From Aerococcus viridans (lineage in GTDB: Bacteria > Bacillota > Bacilli > Lactobacillales > Aerococcaceae): a DNA stretch of 64,000 nt. Within the stretch, counting starts at the first letter, position 1. The number at the start of each line of letters is the position of its first letter. The translations under genes and the position numbers were made by a program. The DNA lies in assembly GCF_002083135.2 (NCBI RefSeq), contig NZ_NBTM02000001.1, positions 1,674,001-1,738,000 of the forward strand, written 5' to 3'. The notes under the pieces were generated by a model, which searched no databases, was not told the origin of the DNA, and worked only from the letters and a program-made list of their open reading frames with translations. Shown piece after piece: positions 39,192 to 48,619 of the stretch.

Positions 39192-39953
39192 TTAGAAATT
39201 GTGGAACCACTCAAATATTGGTAGCATATTGTCTTCAAGGTTATCTGTCATCATTTCCGGATGCCACTGTACCCCTAAAATATTATAGGTTGATTTGGAC
39301 TTGTCCACTTCATAGGATTCAATGACCCCATCATTGGCCCAGGCTGTTGCCTTAAGTAGAGGTGATAGGTCTTCAATCACTTGGTGGTGGTAGGTATTAA
39401 TAAGCAGTGTTTTTGGATTATCAAATAGGTTGCTGATGATAGACCCTTTTTCCAATTGGATTGAGTGGTGCGGGAAGTGCATACGACTCCAATTCTGAAT
39501 GTGTTGAACGGCATTGGCCTGACTGATTGGGTATTCGCTTAAATCTTGGTAAACTGTCCCATTGAGTAGGATATTAATCAATTGGAAACCACGACAGATG
39601 CCTAATATCGGAATATTCTTTTTGGTGGCAGCTTCAAATAGAGCCCGTTCCCAACGATCTCGTGGGGGATAGACACTTTGTAATTTAGGCGAAGGCTCAC
39701 GGCCGTAAAGTAGCGGTGAAACGTCTTGTCCACCAGTAAATACAAGACCGTCCAATTTGGCAACATACAGTTCTGCCAAGGATAAGTCTTCTTGTAAAGG
39801 GATAATAATCGGAATATGCCCAGCTTTGGTTAAAGAGTTGCTATAACCGTGGGGACTATAATCACGCATAAATTCATCCCAGTCATGATCAAGGGCGTTA
39901 TGGTTTCCGGTAACACCAATGACCTGTTTATATGTGGATACTTCATTATTCAT
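39192..39953 (-). CDS. Class I glutamine amidotransferase-fold hydrolase (PuuD/peptidase C26)
   Basis: 253 residues with the catalytic triad of gamma-glutamyl hydrolases: Cys in PILGICRGFQLIN, and His and Glu in LGVQWHPEMM; GLVFTGGQDVSPLLYG is also conserved. Relatives split gamma-glutamyl-GABA or other gamma-glutamyl amides. No putrescine genes lie nearby, so the substrate is open. Monocistronic, with GGAGTGAC before the ATG. Confidence 0.9.
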   Translation of the reverse strand: MNNEVSTYKQVIGVTGNHNALDHDWDEFMRDYSPHGYSNSLTKAGHIPIIIPLQEDLSLAELYVAKLDGLVFTGGQDVSPLLYGREPSPKLQSVYPPRDRWERALFEAATKKNIPILGICRGFQLINILLNGTVYQDLSEYPISQANAVQHIQNWSRMHFPHHSIQLEKGSIISNLFDNPKTLLINTYHHQVIEDLSPLLKATAWANDGVIESYEVDKSKSTYNILGVQWHPEMMTDNLEDNMLPIFEWFHNF

Positions 39954-40158
39954 ACTGTCACTCCAAACTTTGATTTCCTATTTATTATACCAACAAACAC
40001 TGGGGTAGGGTCAACTTAGACTACTTTTTCAAGATGATAGCGAATAAGGATAACAATTGATAGCTAATCGACACCCTGAAAAAGGGCTCAATTCTTCGAA
40101 TATTACAATATTGAATGGTATATTAATTGCAGCGGATTTAAGGAATAAGGAAATGAAT

Positions 40159-41228
40159 ATGATCATATCAGTGAATTTACCAAGTTTTACGATCGGGCCG
40201 GATGCCTATGATGATATTAAAAAATACGCAGGTTTTGCAGGAGAGAAAGCAGCCATCATAGGTGGAGAAACTGCTTTGGAGAAGGCTTTGCCAATATTGA
40301 AACCAGCGATTGAAGCAGCCGGATTAACCATTACCACCATCGAATGGTATGGGGGCGAGGCTTCTTATTCAAACATTGACCGCCTTGTCGCTTTAGACCA
40401 AGTTCAAGCAGCAGATATGATTTTTGCGGTCGGTGGCGGGCGGGCCATTGATACTGGTAAAACAGTTTCAGCTAAACTTGAAAAACCAATTTTCACTTTC
40501 CCAACAATCGCCTCGAACTGTGCGCCAACTTCAGCCGTTTGCGTCTTATATAATGACGACCATGAATCAGCGGGTTCATACCGGTTACATGCACCGGCCG
40601 TCCATTCATTTGCCGACTCAACTATTATTGCTGAAGCACCTGAGCAAGACATTTGGGCCGGAATCGGTGACGCAATTTCTAAAGAAGTGGAAGTATCTTT
40701 TTCAGCTGAGGGACGAGAATTAGCCTACAATAATGCAATTGGTGTCCATATTGTCCAAGGGGCTAACCAACGTGTCTTGAAAAATGGCTTAGCGGCACTT
40801 GAAGTTGCCAAAGACCACCAGGAATCACCTGCTATCGATAATATTTAATTGAGATTCTTGGGACAACTTCGTATACGTCAGTATTAGTGGATCATGACTA
40901 TAATGGTCACTTTGCCCACTCATTCTACTACGGAGTAACTGTCTTACCTCAAGGGGAAAGACACTTGCACGGTGAAATCGTATCTTACGGGGTATTAATT
41001 GTCCTACAATTGGCTAAAAAATATGACGAATTGAAAAAAATTCGTGATTTCATGATTTCAGTGGGATTACCAACGTCATTAAAAGCCTTAGAAATTGAAA
41101 GTGACGAAGATTTGAAAACACTATTAGATAAGGCCTTTACCTTAGACCATATTCAAACATCACCATTTGAAATTAACCGTCAAATGGTTGAAGATGCTAT
41201 TCAGGAGGTTGAAAAATTAAACCAATAA
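40159..41228 (+). pseudogene. Iron-containing alcohol/glycerol dehydrogenase (GldA-like), frameshifted
   Basis: The first part (to 40848) has the nucleotide-binding FAVGGGRAIDTGKTV and FPTIASNCAPTSAVCVLY; the second (to 41228) has the metal-binding His residues in NGHFAHSFYYG and GERHLHGEIVSYG. They are in different frames: after residues DNI the frame hits TAA at 40846, while the matching frame reads IEILGTTSYTSVLVDHDYNG across the same point. One base has been lost or gained near 40840-40850. Joined, the two parts make a normal length of about 357. ATG 40159 is preferred (AAGGAAA ahead). Probably inactive unless the break is a sequencing error. Confidence 0.85.
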
Positions 41229-41260
41229 TTTGATGCATTATCATTTATATAATCGAGTGC

Positions 41261-41290
41261 GGGCTGTGGCGAAATGCTGCAGTCCTTTTT
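41261..41290 (+). terminator. Terminator behind the gldA-like gene
   Basis: The arms GGGCTGTGG and CTGCAGTCC (with wobbles), then TTTTT. Confidence 0.7.
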
Positions 41291-41566
41291 CTGGATTTTT
41301 GAGCTGATGAAGGCTAGTAATATAACTTTTGCAGTCGGTGCATTAATCATGATAGAATGATAGCGATGAAGAAGAAGCTTTATGCATGTAGAGTCTTTTA
41401 TATTTGGTGAAAAAGTGATACAATTGACTAATTGTAAAGCAGTATTTTTACAAAGTGCCCGGTTCTTACCAGTAGGAATTTAATGTGTTTGATTGGTGGT
41501 TTATATTAATCAAATAGACTAGCAAGGGACGTATAAATTCATGAATCGGCCTTCAATATATAAATC

Positions 41567-41618
41567 AAAATAAGAGGCAAGTTGGCATCTGACTAAGTTG
41601 ATGATTTGTCTTATTTTT
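41567..41618 (+). promoter_or_regulatory. Hairpin in the argS leader, possible attenuator
   Basis: The arms AAAATAAGAGGCAA and TTGTCTTATTTT, then T-rich sequence, end about 18 bases before the argS start, with the ribosome site just downstream. About 340 bases lie without a gene before argS; a second small stem, TTGATT..AATCAA, is in it. No T-box motif (AGGGTGG) was found. Whether it ends transcription early is unproven. Confidence 0.4.
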
Positions 41619-41635
41619 CGAGAGGAGAACACTTA

Positions 41636-43336
41636 ATGGACTTAAAAAATCAAGTTGCCCAAGTCATTAAATCGAGCATTGAAACTGAATTGACTTTGGA
41701 ACAAATTCAAAATCTATTAGAAGTACCAAAACATGAGGGACACGGGGATATCGCCTTCCCATGTTTTATTTTTGCTAAGGAATTGCGTAAAGCGCCTCAA
41801 GCCATTGCACAGGAAATTGCACCACAAATTGAGGGTGAAATTGTAGACCGTGTTGAAGCAGTTGGCCCATACATCAACTTCTTCTTAAATCAAACATTGG
41901 TAACACAAGCAATCCTAACTGAGATTTATGAAGCAGGGAACCGCTTTGGTGAATTAGCCATTGGACACGGTGAAAATATCACCATCGATATGTCTAGTCC
42001 AAACATTGCGAAACCTATGTCAATGGGACACTTACGATCAACTGTTATCGGGAATGCCATTGCCAACATCACAACAAAAGTTGGGTTCAATCCAGTACGT
42101 ATCAACCACTTGGGTGACTGGGGAACACAATTCGGTAAGTTGATTGTTGGTTATAAAAAATGGGGTTCTGAAGAAGCTGTTCGTGAAAACCCAATTCAAG
42201 AATTGTTGAAATATTATGTACAATTCCATGAAGAAGCAGAAGATGATGAAAGTCTTGAAGATGAAGGGCGCCTATGGTTTAAAAAACTAGAAGATGGCGA
42301 TCCAGAAGCCTATGAATTATGGAAATGGTTCAAAGACGAGTCATTAAAAGAATTCCAACGCATCTATGATATCCTTGGCATCGAATTTGATTCTTACAAC
42401 GGGGAAGCATTCTACTCAGATAAAATGCCAGCTGTTATCGATGAATTAGCTGACAAAGGCTTATTAAAAGTGGACCGCGGGGCAACAATCGTTGATTTAG
42501 AGGCTTATAACTTAAACCCAGCTTTAATTAAAAAATCTGATGGGGCGACTTTATACATCACACGTGATTTAGCAACAGCTTTATACCGTAAAGGAACTTA
42601 CAACTTCGACCAATCACTTTACGTGGTTGGTAACGAACAAAGTAACCACTTCAAGCAATTAAAAGCTGTGTTAGAGTTAATGGGTTATGACTGGGCTGCA
42701 GACATTAATCACATTCCATTTGGTTTAATCACCCAAGACGGTAAGAAATTGTCTACTCGTAAAGGGAATGTTGTATTGTTAGAAGACGTATTAAACGATG
42801 CCATTGACTTGGCCTTCAAACAAATTAACGAGAAAAACCCTGACTTAGAAAATAAAGAAGAAGTTGCCCACCAAGTTGGTGTTGGTGCTGTTATTTTCCA
42901 TGACTTGAAAAATGACCGCTTAAATAGCTTCGACTTCAACTTAGAAGAAGTTGTGCAATTTGAAGGGGAGACTGGCCCATATGTACAATATGCCAATGCT
43001 CGTGCCCACTCAATCTTGCGCAAAGGAAACTTTGAGCCAGCTAAGATCAGCGAAATGACAAACTTCAACCTAGATAGCGATGAAGCTTTCCAAGTATTGA
43101 AAGAATTGAACCGTTACCCAGATATTGTAGCTAGTGCATATGAAAAATACGAACCATCTGTTGTGGCTAAATACTTATTAGCCTTATCTCAACAATTCAA
43201 CAAATACTATGCACATACACATATCCTAGCTGAAGATGATCAATTACAATCCCGTTTAGCATTAGTATATGCCTTAACACAAGTGTTAGAATCTGGTTTA
43301 GCTATCCTTGGCGTACAAGCACCAAGCCAAATGTAA
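41636..43336 (+). CDS. argS: Arginyl-tRNA synthetase
   Basis: 566 residues from ATG 41636 (AGAGGAG ahead). Class I synthetase: N-terminal Add1 domain (1-90), HIGH-type SSPNIAKPMSMGHLRSTVI, KMSK-type DGKKLSTRKGN, and C-terminal anticodon-binding domain ending SGLAILGVQAPSQM. Charges tRNA-Arg, including the TCT isoacceptor encoded at 27654. Full length. Confidence 0.97.
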   Translation: MDLKNQVAQVIKSSIETELTLEQIQNLLEVPKHEGHGDIAFPCFIFAKELRKAPQAIAQEIAPQIEGEIVDRVEAVGPYINFFLNQTLVTQAILTEIYEAGNRFGELAIGHGENITIDMSSPNIAKPMSMGHLRSTVIGNAIANITTKVGFNPVRINHLGDWGTQFGKLIVGYKKWGSEEAVRENPIQELLKYYVQFHEEAEDDESLEDEGRLWFKKLEDGDPEAYELWKWFKDESLKEFQRIYDILGIEFDSYNGEAFYSDKMPAVIDELADKGLLKVDRGATIVDLEAYNLNPALIKKSDGATLYITRDLATALYRKGTYNFDQSLYVVGNEQSNHFKQLKAVLELMGYDWAADINHIPFGLITQDGKKLSTRKGNVVLLEDVLNDAIDLAFKQINEKNPDLENKEEVAHQVGVGAVIFHDLKNDRLNSFDFNLEEVVQFEGETGPYVQYANARAHSILRKGNFEPAKISEMTNFNLDSDEAFQVLKELNRYPDIVASAYEKYEPSVVAKYLLALSQQFNKYYAHTHILAEDDQLQSRLALVYALTQVLESGLAILGVQAPSQM

Positions 43337-43388
43337 TTTTTTGGACGCTAGGTTGTTAAAACCAATTTAAAACAAAATATGTTTTCAT

Positions 43389-43422
43389 AGGAGAAAGGTA
43401 GTCACTGCCTTTCTCCTTTTTA
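43389..43422 (+). terminator. Terminator of argS
   Basis: Perfect arms AGGAGAAAGG and CCTTTCTCCT with TTTT behind. Confidence 0.9.
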
Positions 43423-43486
43423 TTGACTTTCAACTCATATTTTTCCAAGAATTCTCATCCACCTTTAAAAAATCTTAACAAGTGTC

Positions 43487-43514
43487 TTGACTTTAAATGT
43501 CAAACCATTATAAT
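43487..43514 (+). promoter_or_regulatory. Promoter of the uracil permease gene
   Basis: TTGACT, 16 bases, TATAAT. Transcription would start near 43521, leaving a leader of about 140 bases. Confidence 0.75.
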
Positions 43515-43520
43515 AATGAA

Positions 43521-43620
43521 AGCATAAAATCCTGTGAAGCATTGAGGGCGGGACCCAAGGTGTGACCACATAATGTCAATTGTGTTCTTAGGTCAATTTG
43601 CGAATGGCCTTATTTTTTTG
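43521..43620 (+). promoter_or_regulatory. Leader with attenuator-like switch ahead of the uracil permease
   Basis: A terminator-like stem AGGTCA (43590-43595) / TGGCCT (43605-43610) is followed by TATTTTTTT. An alternative stem pairs GACCACA (43564-43570) with TGTG and GGTC (43581-43594) and would use up the 5' arm of the terminator. This is the layout of a transcription attenuator. PyrR control is a guess from the gene downstream; the known PyrR loop consensus is not clear here, nor a purine riboswitch. Confidence 0.5.
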
Positions 43621-43661
43621 GAAAAAAATAGGGTAAAACAAATTTGAGGGAGATGTGAGTT

Positions 43662-44960
43662 ATGGCAATTAAAGCGAAACCACTTTTATTAGATGTAGAG
43701 GAAAAACCGTCGTTCGCGAAAGGTTTATTATTGAGTTTTCAACATGTATTTGCAATGTTTGGAGCAACAGTATTGGTGCCGATTCTTTTAGGGATGCCTG
43801 TATCTGTTGCTCTTTTTGCGAGTGGGATTGGGACTTTAATTTATCAGGTTGCAACTAAAGCGAAAGTACCTGTTTACTTAGGATCTTCATTTGCTTATAT
43901 TACGGCGATGCAAATTGCAATTCAACAAATGGGCGGAGATGTTTCAGCAGCCCAAACTGGTGTCCTCATTTCTGGTATAGTCTACGTTCTTGTAGCGATT
44001 GCGATTCGTTTCGCAGGTACTAACTGGATCGATAAATTATTACCGCCAATCGTTATTGGACCTATGATCATGGTAATTGGTTTAGGTTTATCATCAAGTG
44101 CGGTAACCAATGCAGGTTTTGTAGCAGAGGGGGATGTACGTAACATTGTTGTAGCTGTTGCTACCTTCTTGATCACAGCCCTAGTTCAAACTAGAGCGAA
44201 AGGCTTTTTCAAAATTATTCCGTTCTTAGTAGGGATTGTCGGTGGTTATATTGTAGCGGTCCTATTGGGGATTGTAGATTTTACACCAGTTATAGAAGCG
44301 CAATGGTTTGAGTTACCTGCTTTATACCTACCATTTGAAACATCTGTGTTTGAATCATATAATTTATACTTTGGTCCTGAAACATGGGCGATTGTACCTA
44401 TTGTCTTGGTCACTATTTCAGAACATATTGGTGACCATACAGTATTAGGTAAAGTTGTTGGCCGAAACTTCCTGAAAGAACCAGGTCTAAGCAGAACCTT
44501 AATTGGTGACGGGGTAGCCACTGCAGTGTCAGCCTTCATCGGTGGACCAGCGAATACAACATATGGTGAAAACACTGGGGTGATTGGTTTAACACGTGTG
44601 GCTTCAGTATCGGTTATCCGAAACGCCGCTATTATCGCTATTATCTTAGCTTTCTTTGGTAAATTTACTGCCTTGATTTCAACAATTCCAAACGCTGTAG
44701 TCGGTGGAATGTCTATCTTACTTTACGGGATTATCGCAAGTAACGGTTTGAAAGTCATGATTGAAGAGCAAATCGACTTCAACCAAGTACGCAACTTAAT
44801 TATTGCGTCAGCAATGTTGGTTATTGGATTAGGTGGCGCGGTCTTAGACCTTGGTTACTTAACCTTCTCAGGAACTTCCTTATCAGCCATCGTTGGTATT
44901 ATATTAAACTTAATCTTACCTACAGAGGTGACTTTCCAAGCCGATAGAGATGTTAAATAA
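43662..44960 (+). CDS. Uracil/xanthine permease (NCS2 family, UraA-like)
   Basis: 432 residues, about 14 membrane segments. FQHVFAMFGATVLVPILLGM and the substrate-site stretch ISEHIGDHTVLGKVVGRNF mark the uracil branch of NCS2. It imports uracil, most likely with protons. GGGAGATG precedes the ATG. Monocistronic between its leader and a strong terminator. Confidence 0.92.
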   Translation: MAIKAKPLLLDVEEKPSFAKGLLLSFQHVFAMFGATVLVPILLGMPVSVALFASGIGTLIYQVATKAKVPVYLGSSFAYITAMQIAIQQMGGDVSAAQTGVLISGIVYVLVAIAIRFAGTNWIDKLLPPIVIGPMIMVIGLGLSSSAVTNAGFVAEGDVRNIVVAVATFLITALVQTRAKGFFKIIPFLVGIVGGYIVAVLLGIVDFTPVIEAQWFELPALYLPFETSVFESYNLYFGPETWAIVPIVLVTISEHIGDHTVLGKVVGRNFLKEPGLSRTLIGDGVATAVSAFIGGPANTTYGENTGVIGLTRVASVSVIRNAAIIAIILAFFGKFTALISTIPNAVVGGMSILLYGIIASNGLKVMIEEQIDFNQVRNLIIASAMLVIGLGGAVLDLGYLTFSGTSLSAIVGIILNLILPTEVTFQADRDVK

Positions 44961-44979
44961 TTAAATAAAAATTGTTAGC

Positions 44980-45020
44980 AAAACGGCGGTTGAGACTAAG
45001 CTATCTCAACCGCCGTTTTA
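44980..45020. terminator. Strong bidirectional terminator
   Basis: Perfect 16-base arms AAAACGGCGGTTGAGA and TCTCAACCGCCGTTTT. Shared by the permease and the convergent gene. Confidence 0.95.
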
Positions 45021-45047
45021 GCGTTTATTGTTTTTCAAATGTGTTAA

Positions 45048-46262
45048 TTAGTCTCTGGAATAGTCTTTATCTTCGCCTTGTAATTCTGGGTTGGTATCAA
45101 CTTCGTGATACATGTTATGGATAGACAGTACAACGAACAAGAATAGGAAGGCTGTTTGTAACCAGAATATGGTGAGGTCAAACATGCCGTGCAGGATAAC
45201 GATACTGCAAAAACTACAAATCAAGGCTAAGCGACGTCGTAAAATCGGATATTGCCGCATTTGATGAATTTTCTTACCTAATGAAATCAGTGAAGGTAGC
45301 AATATACCTGTCCCGATGGCACCATAAGAAAGAAGCGTGTCTAAGACAATATTATGCGCATGTTGGGTGTATTTGTCCCCATAGTCATGCCAGACATTGA
45401 GATAAGTCAAAGGACCTTGTCCAAACCAGAAGTTATCTCTTAAGCCTTTCAAGCCGATTTCCCAGATGACAAACCGGTCTTCAAAAGCAAAGCCTAAATC
45501 CTCAAATCTCGGAAGGAATCCTAATTTGATGGCAATCAGTGTCCCAATCGTAGCAGTTATAAATGTCCCGACTGCTATTTTTTTATAACCCAATACGAAA
45601 TAGAATACGAAGAGTGTCCCAATCACCACGAGTAGTGAGGTACGGGTTCCAGTATAGGTGATGGCGAATAGGTTGCATAAGGATATAAATAGAAAAACGC
45701 ATTTCTTCCGGTATTTAGTCGTCCGCATCATTTTGTAGAGGCCGATAAAGAAGAAGAATTCTAACATCATGGCATAGTAGTTGGGGTTGGCAAATGTTGC
45801 TTCCGCCCGACCGTTATGGATACGGTTAATTTCTGGGGATATAAAACTGTAATCCCATTCTGGTACCCAATTTAAATATTCAAAGGTTGCGAATATAAAG
45901 ATGATAAATGAGCCAATTAAGGCAATGTTCAACAATTCTTCAACGTAATAGGGTCGAATGACTTGTTCGTAATAGTTAAAATAGATGGCGATTGGTATAA
46001 AGGCAATCGAAATCCCTAATCCTGCCCAGTTTTGAAAGATAAATGAAATCACTGCTGAATACGCAATAAATATCCATATTGAGGTGGGGACTTCTCGCTT
46101 AATGTAGCGCGGTCCAAGTAGGCCTAACATGAATAAGAATATGAATATGACAGCGAAAGTGACTAAGGTCATATAAAATGGAAATAGGTTACTGATAAAT
46201 AATATCGAGATCAGTAATGATTGAACTGGCCAGGTTAGTTGAGCTTCTGGTTTACTCACCAA
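45048..46262 (-). CDS. O-antigen ligase/polymerase-like membrane protein (Wzy_C)
   Basis: 404 residues with about ten to twelve membrane helices and the large extracellular loop of Wzy/WaaL proteins, with FANPNYYAMMLEFFFFIGL, TGTRTSLLVVIG and FWFGQGPLTYLNVW. Such enzymes join or polymerise polysaccharide units on the outer face. No capsule genes lie nearby, so the substrate is unknown. TTG 46262 or GTG 46259 behind GGGAGG. Ends in a short charged tail. Confidence 0.82.
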   Translation of the reverse strand: MVSKPEAQLTWPVQSLLISILFISNLFPFYMTLVTFAVIFIFLFMLGLLGPRYIKREVPTSIWIFIAYSAVISFIFQNWAGLGISIAFIPIAIYFNYYEQVIRPYYVEELLNIALIGSFIIFIFATFEYLNWVPEWDYSFISPEINRIHNGRAEATFANPNYYAMMLEFFFFIGLYKMMRTTKYRKKCVFLFISLCNLFAITYTGTRTSLLVVIGTLFVFYFVLGYKKIAVGTFITATIGTLIAIKLGFLPRFEDLGFAFEDRFVIWEIGLKGLRDNFWFGQGPLTYLNVWHDYGDKYTQHAHNIVLDTLLSYGAIGTGILLPSLISLGKKIHQMRQYPILRRRLALICSFCSIVILHGMFDLTIFWLQTAFLFLFVVLSIHNMYHEVDTNPELQGEDKDYSRD

Positions 46263-46464
46263 AAGTACACCTCCCTAATGTAATCATAGTTATCATTATA
46301 GCAACAATTCACTGAAAAAACATGGATAGGCCGCAATATTATTAGATTTTTAAGACCTTTCATTTGTGGTTCGGGTAAGATATGAAACCCTCGTCTATAA
46401 GCACTATAATTAAAAGATTGTTGGAATAATGATATAATAAGATATATTGATTGGAGGGACGGAT

Positions 46465-47172
46465 ATGGAAAAACTCATTTGGACCGGACTTGATGAAAAG
46501 GCCTTTAAACCTTACAAGTCTTGGATCAACAAAGATAGTCCGGGTATCTGTGGCACCTATTGTGCGGCGGTATTAACCCATTTTACAGTGCTTCGGGATA
46601 CCAACCACAGGATGGCTAAACAGGACCTAATTGATGCCTATAAAAAGGTTGTCGACGACTACCACCTACATAGTGGGACTTTTTATTGGAATGTGGAAAC
46701 AGGCTTAAATTCAGTATTCAATTTCGAAAATTACCGTGCGAAATCAGGCTTGTTACCGGATATTGAAGTACCTAAGTTAATTGACCAATACCAAGCACCA
46801 GTCATTGTTGGTACCTTAAAATATTTAGGTTCTGCTTATAAAAACCATTGGCTACTTGTCTATGCTTACGCTTATGACGAGCAAAATGATTTATATTTTA
46901 AAGCTTACGATAATCACGGTAAACACAATGCAGTCATTCCAGCTAAACAAACGAATGCCTATGTATATTTAGAGCCGATCCAAGTAACGACATCAGAGCC
47001 GTCTACTGACGAAATAACCAATGAAGTGGACGATTTTACGCAAGATATTGCGATTGAAACCAATCAAGCGAGACAAATCTTTTTACAACGGCAAGCTAAA
47101 GAAGTTGAAGAACGGAAGAAAAAACAAATTTTTGGAAAAGAGTGGAATGAATGGAAAGATATGATTATATAA
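46465..47172 (+). CDS. Papain-like (C39-type) cysteine peptidase fold protein, cytosolic
   Basis: 235 residues from ATG 46465 (GGAGGGAC ahead). A likely catalytic Cys stands in SPGICGTYCAAVLTHF and a His in SAYKNHWLLVYAYAYD, with Asp in KAYDNHGKHN as a possible third member. No signal peptide or membrane helix. The C-terminal 50 residues are a charged helix. The end overlaps the glutathione reductase gene by 22 bases, so they are translated together. Whether it cleaves peptides, or acts on glutathione or other isopeptides, is not known. Confidence 0.7.
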   Translation: MEKLIWTGLDEKAFKPYKSWINKDSPGICGTYCAAVLTHFTVLRDTNHRMAKQDLIDAYKKVVDDYHLHSGTFYWNVETGLNSVFNFENYRAKSGLLPDIEVPKLIDQYQAPVIVGTLKYLGSAYKNHWLLVYAYAYDEQNDLYFKAYDNHGKHNAVIPAKQTNAYVYLEPIQVTTSEPSTDEITNEVDDFTQDIAIETNQARQIFLQRQAKEVEERKKKQIFGKEWNEWKDMII

Positions 47173-48503
47173 GTATCGGTGGCGGGAGTGCCGGTATCGC
47201 ATCAGCAAACCGTGCCGCTGAATATGGAGCTAAAGCGTTAATTATTGAGAAAAGAGACGTTGGGGGTACTTGCGTAAATAGAGGTTGTGTACCCAAGAAA
47301 ATTTCTTGGCATGGGACTATGCTGAGAGACCAGATCAATGAATATGGGTCTGCATACGGCCTAAACTTCACTGAAGAAGGCCCGGTTGACTATGCAGCTT
47401 TAAAAGCCAATAGAGACGCCTATATTGACCGTATCCACGGTGGCTATGCATCAGGATTTAAATCTCGTGGCACCCATTATTTAGCGGGTGAAGCCAAGTT
47501 CATTGACAACCATACTGTAGAAGTTGACGGCGTCCAATACACAGCCCCACATATCGCCATTGTGCCAGGTGGTCGTCCGCGTTTAATCGACCTACCAGGA
47601 ATCGATTTGGTGGATACTTCTGACGACTTCTTTGAATGGGAAACTTTACCAGAAAGCGTCTTAATCATAGGTGCAGGTTATGTGGCAACCGAATTTGCGG
47701 GGGTATTAAATGGCCTAGGTGTCAAAACAAGCCAAGCTGTTCGACATGACCGTCCTTTACGAGGTTATGATGAAGCGATTATCGAAGTTTTAGTTGAAGA
47801 AATGAAGAAAACAGGTATTGAATTGCTGACTGAAAGTGATCCTGAATCCATTGAACAATTAGCTGATGGTTCACTTCGCGTAAACTTTAAAAATGGCCAA
47901 CATGCTGACGCTGAAAAAGTGATTTACGCCATCGGACGTACACCAAATACAGATAATATCGGTTTGGAAAATACAGATGTTAAATTAACAAAATCAGGCC
48001 ACATCAAAGTGGATGGCTACCATAATACCAATGTGGAAGGTTTATATGCCTTTGGTGACGTTATAGGTAAAGTTGAATTAACACCGGTAGCCATTATGGC
48101 GGGTAGAACATTATCCGATACCATTTTTAATGGTGCTGACCCGTACTTATTAGACTATGACACAGTACCAACTGTCATCTTTACCCATCCAGCAATAGGG
48201 GCGATTGGTTATTCAGAAGAGGCAGCTAAAGAAAGATTTGGTGCGGACAAGGTGAAAGTGTATACTTCAAACTTCACGCCAATGTATTCAGCAGTTTCAG
48301 AAAACCGCCAACCAGCACGGTTTAAATTGATTACCCAAGGCGACGATGAAGTGGTTGTTGGTGTTCATGGGATTGGTTATGCCGTAGAAGAAATGATGCA
48401 AGGTTTTGCGGTTGGTGTTCGTTTAGGATTAACCAAGAAACAATTCGACCAAACAATTGCCATCCATCCAACAGGCGCAGAAGAGTTCGTCACCATGCGC
48501 TAG
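47151..48503 (+). CDS. gor: Glutathione-disulfide reductase
   Basis: 450 residues: FAD site SIGGGSAGIASANRAAEYG, redox-active Cys pair in GGTCVNRGCVPKK, NADPH site IGAGYVATEFAGVLNGLG, second FAD contact AFGDVIGKVELTPVA, and C-terminal HPTGAEEFVTMR with the catalytic His-Glu. Reduces GSSG to GSH with NADPH. Firmicutes with this enzyme usually import or make glutathione (GshF); neither gene is in the window. No ribosome site of its own is obvious, which fits coupling to the upstream gene. Confidence 0.93.
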   Translation: MERYDYISIGGGSAGIASANRAAEYGAKALIIEKRDVGGTCVNRGCVPKKISWHGTMLRDQINEYGSAYGLNFTEEGPVDYAALKANRDAYIDRIHGGYASGFKSRGTHYLAGEAKFIDNHTVEVDGVQYTAPHIAIVPGGRPRLIDLPGIDLVDTSDDFFEWETLPESVLIIGAGYVATEFAGVLNGLGVKTSQAVRHDRPLRGYDEAIIEVLVEEMKKTGIELLTESDPESIEQLADGSLRVNFKNGQHADAEKVIYAIGRTPNTDNIGLENTDVKLTKSGHIKVDGYHNTNVEGLYAFGDVIGKVELTPVAIMAGRTLSDTIFNGADPYLLDYDTVPTVIFTHPAIGAIGYSEEAAKERFGADKVKVYTSNFTPMYSAVSENRQPARFKLITQGDDEVVVGVHGIGYAVEEMMQGFAVGVRLGLTKKQFDQTIAIHPTGAEEFVTMR

Positions 48504-48522
48504 ATTTAATAGAATACAAAAT

Positions 48523-48565
48523 AAAGCGTCCATCAGGAATCAGAAATCCTAATGGACGCTTTTTG
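48523..48565. terminator. Terminator of gor
   Basis: The arms AAAGCGTCCAT and ATGGACGCTTT, inner stem AGGAT..ATCCT-like, then TTTTT. Confidence 0.88.
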
Positions 48566-48619
48566 TATAGATGTCAATAGACCTGGATGCAAAAAGATTG
48601 ATTTGCTTTGATTCAATTT

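Noticed and set aside
40840-40860. Programmed -1 frameshift in the GldA-like gene
   Set aside because: No canonical slippery heptamer or following pseudoknot seen, and the family has no need for two products; mutation or sequence error is simpler.
41291-41635. T-box riboswitch before argS
   Set aside because: The conserved AGGGTGG sequence and the specifier-loop layout were not found.
43521-43661. Purine riboswitch before the uracil permease
   Set aside because: The conserved three-way junction loops are absent.
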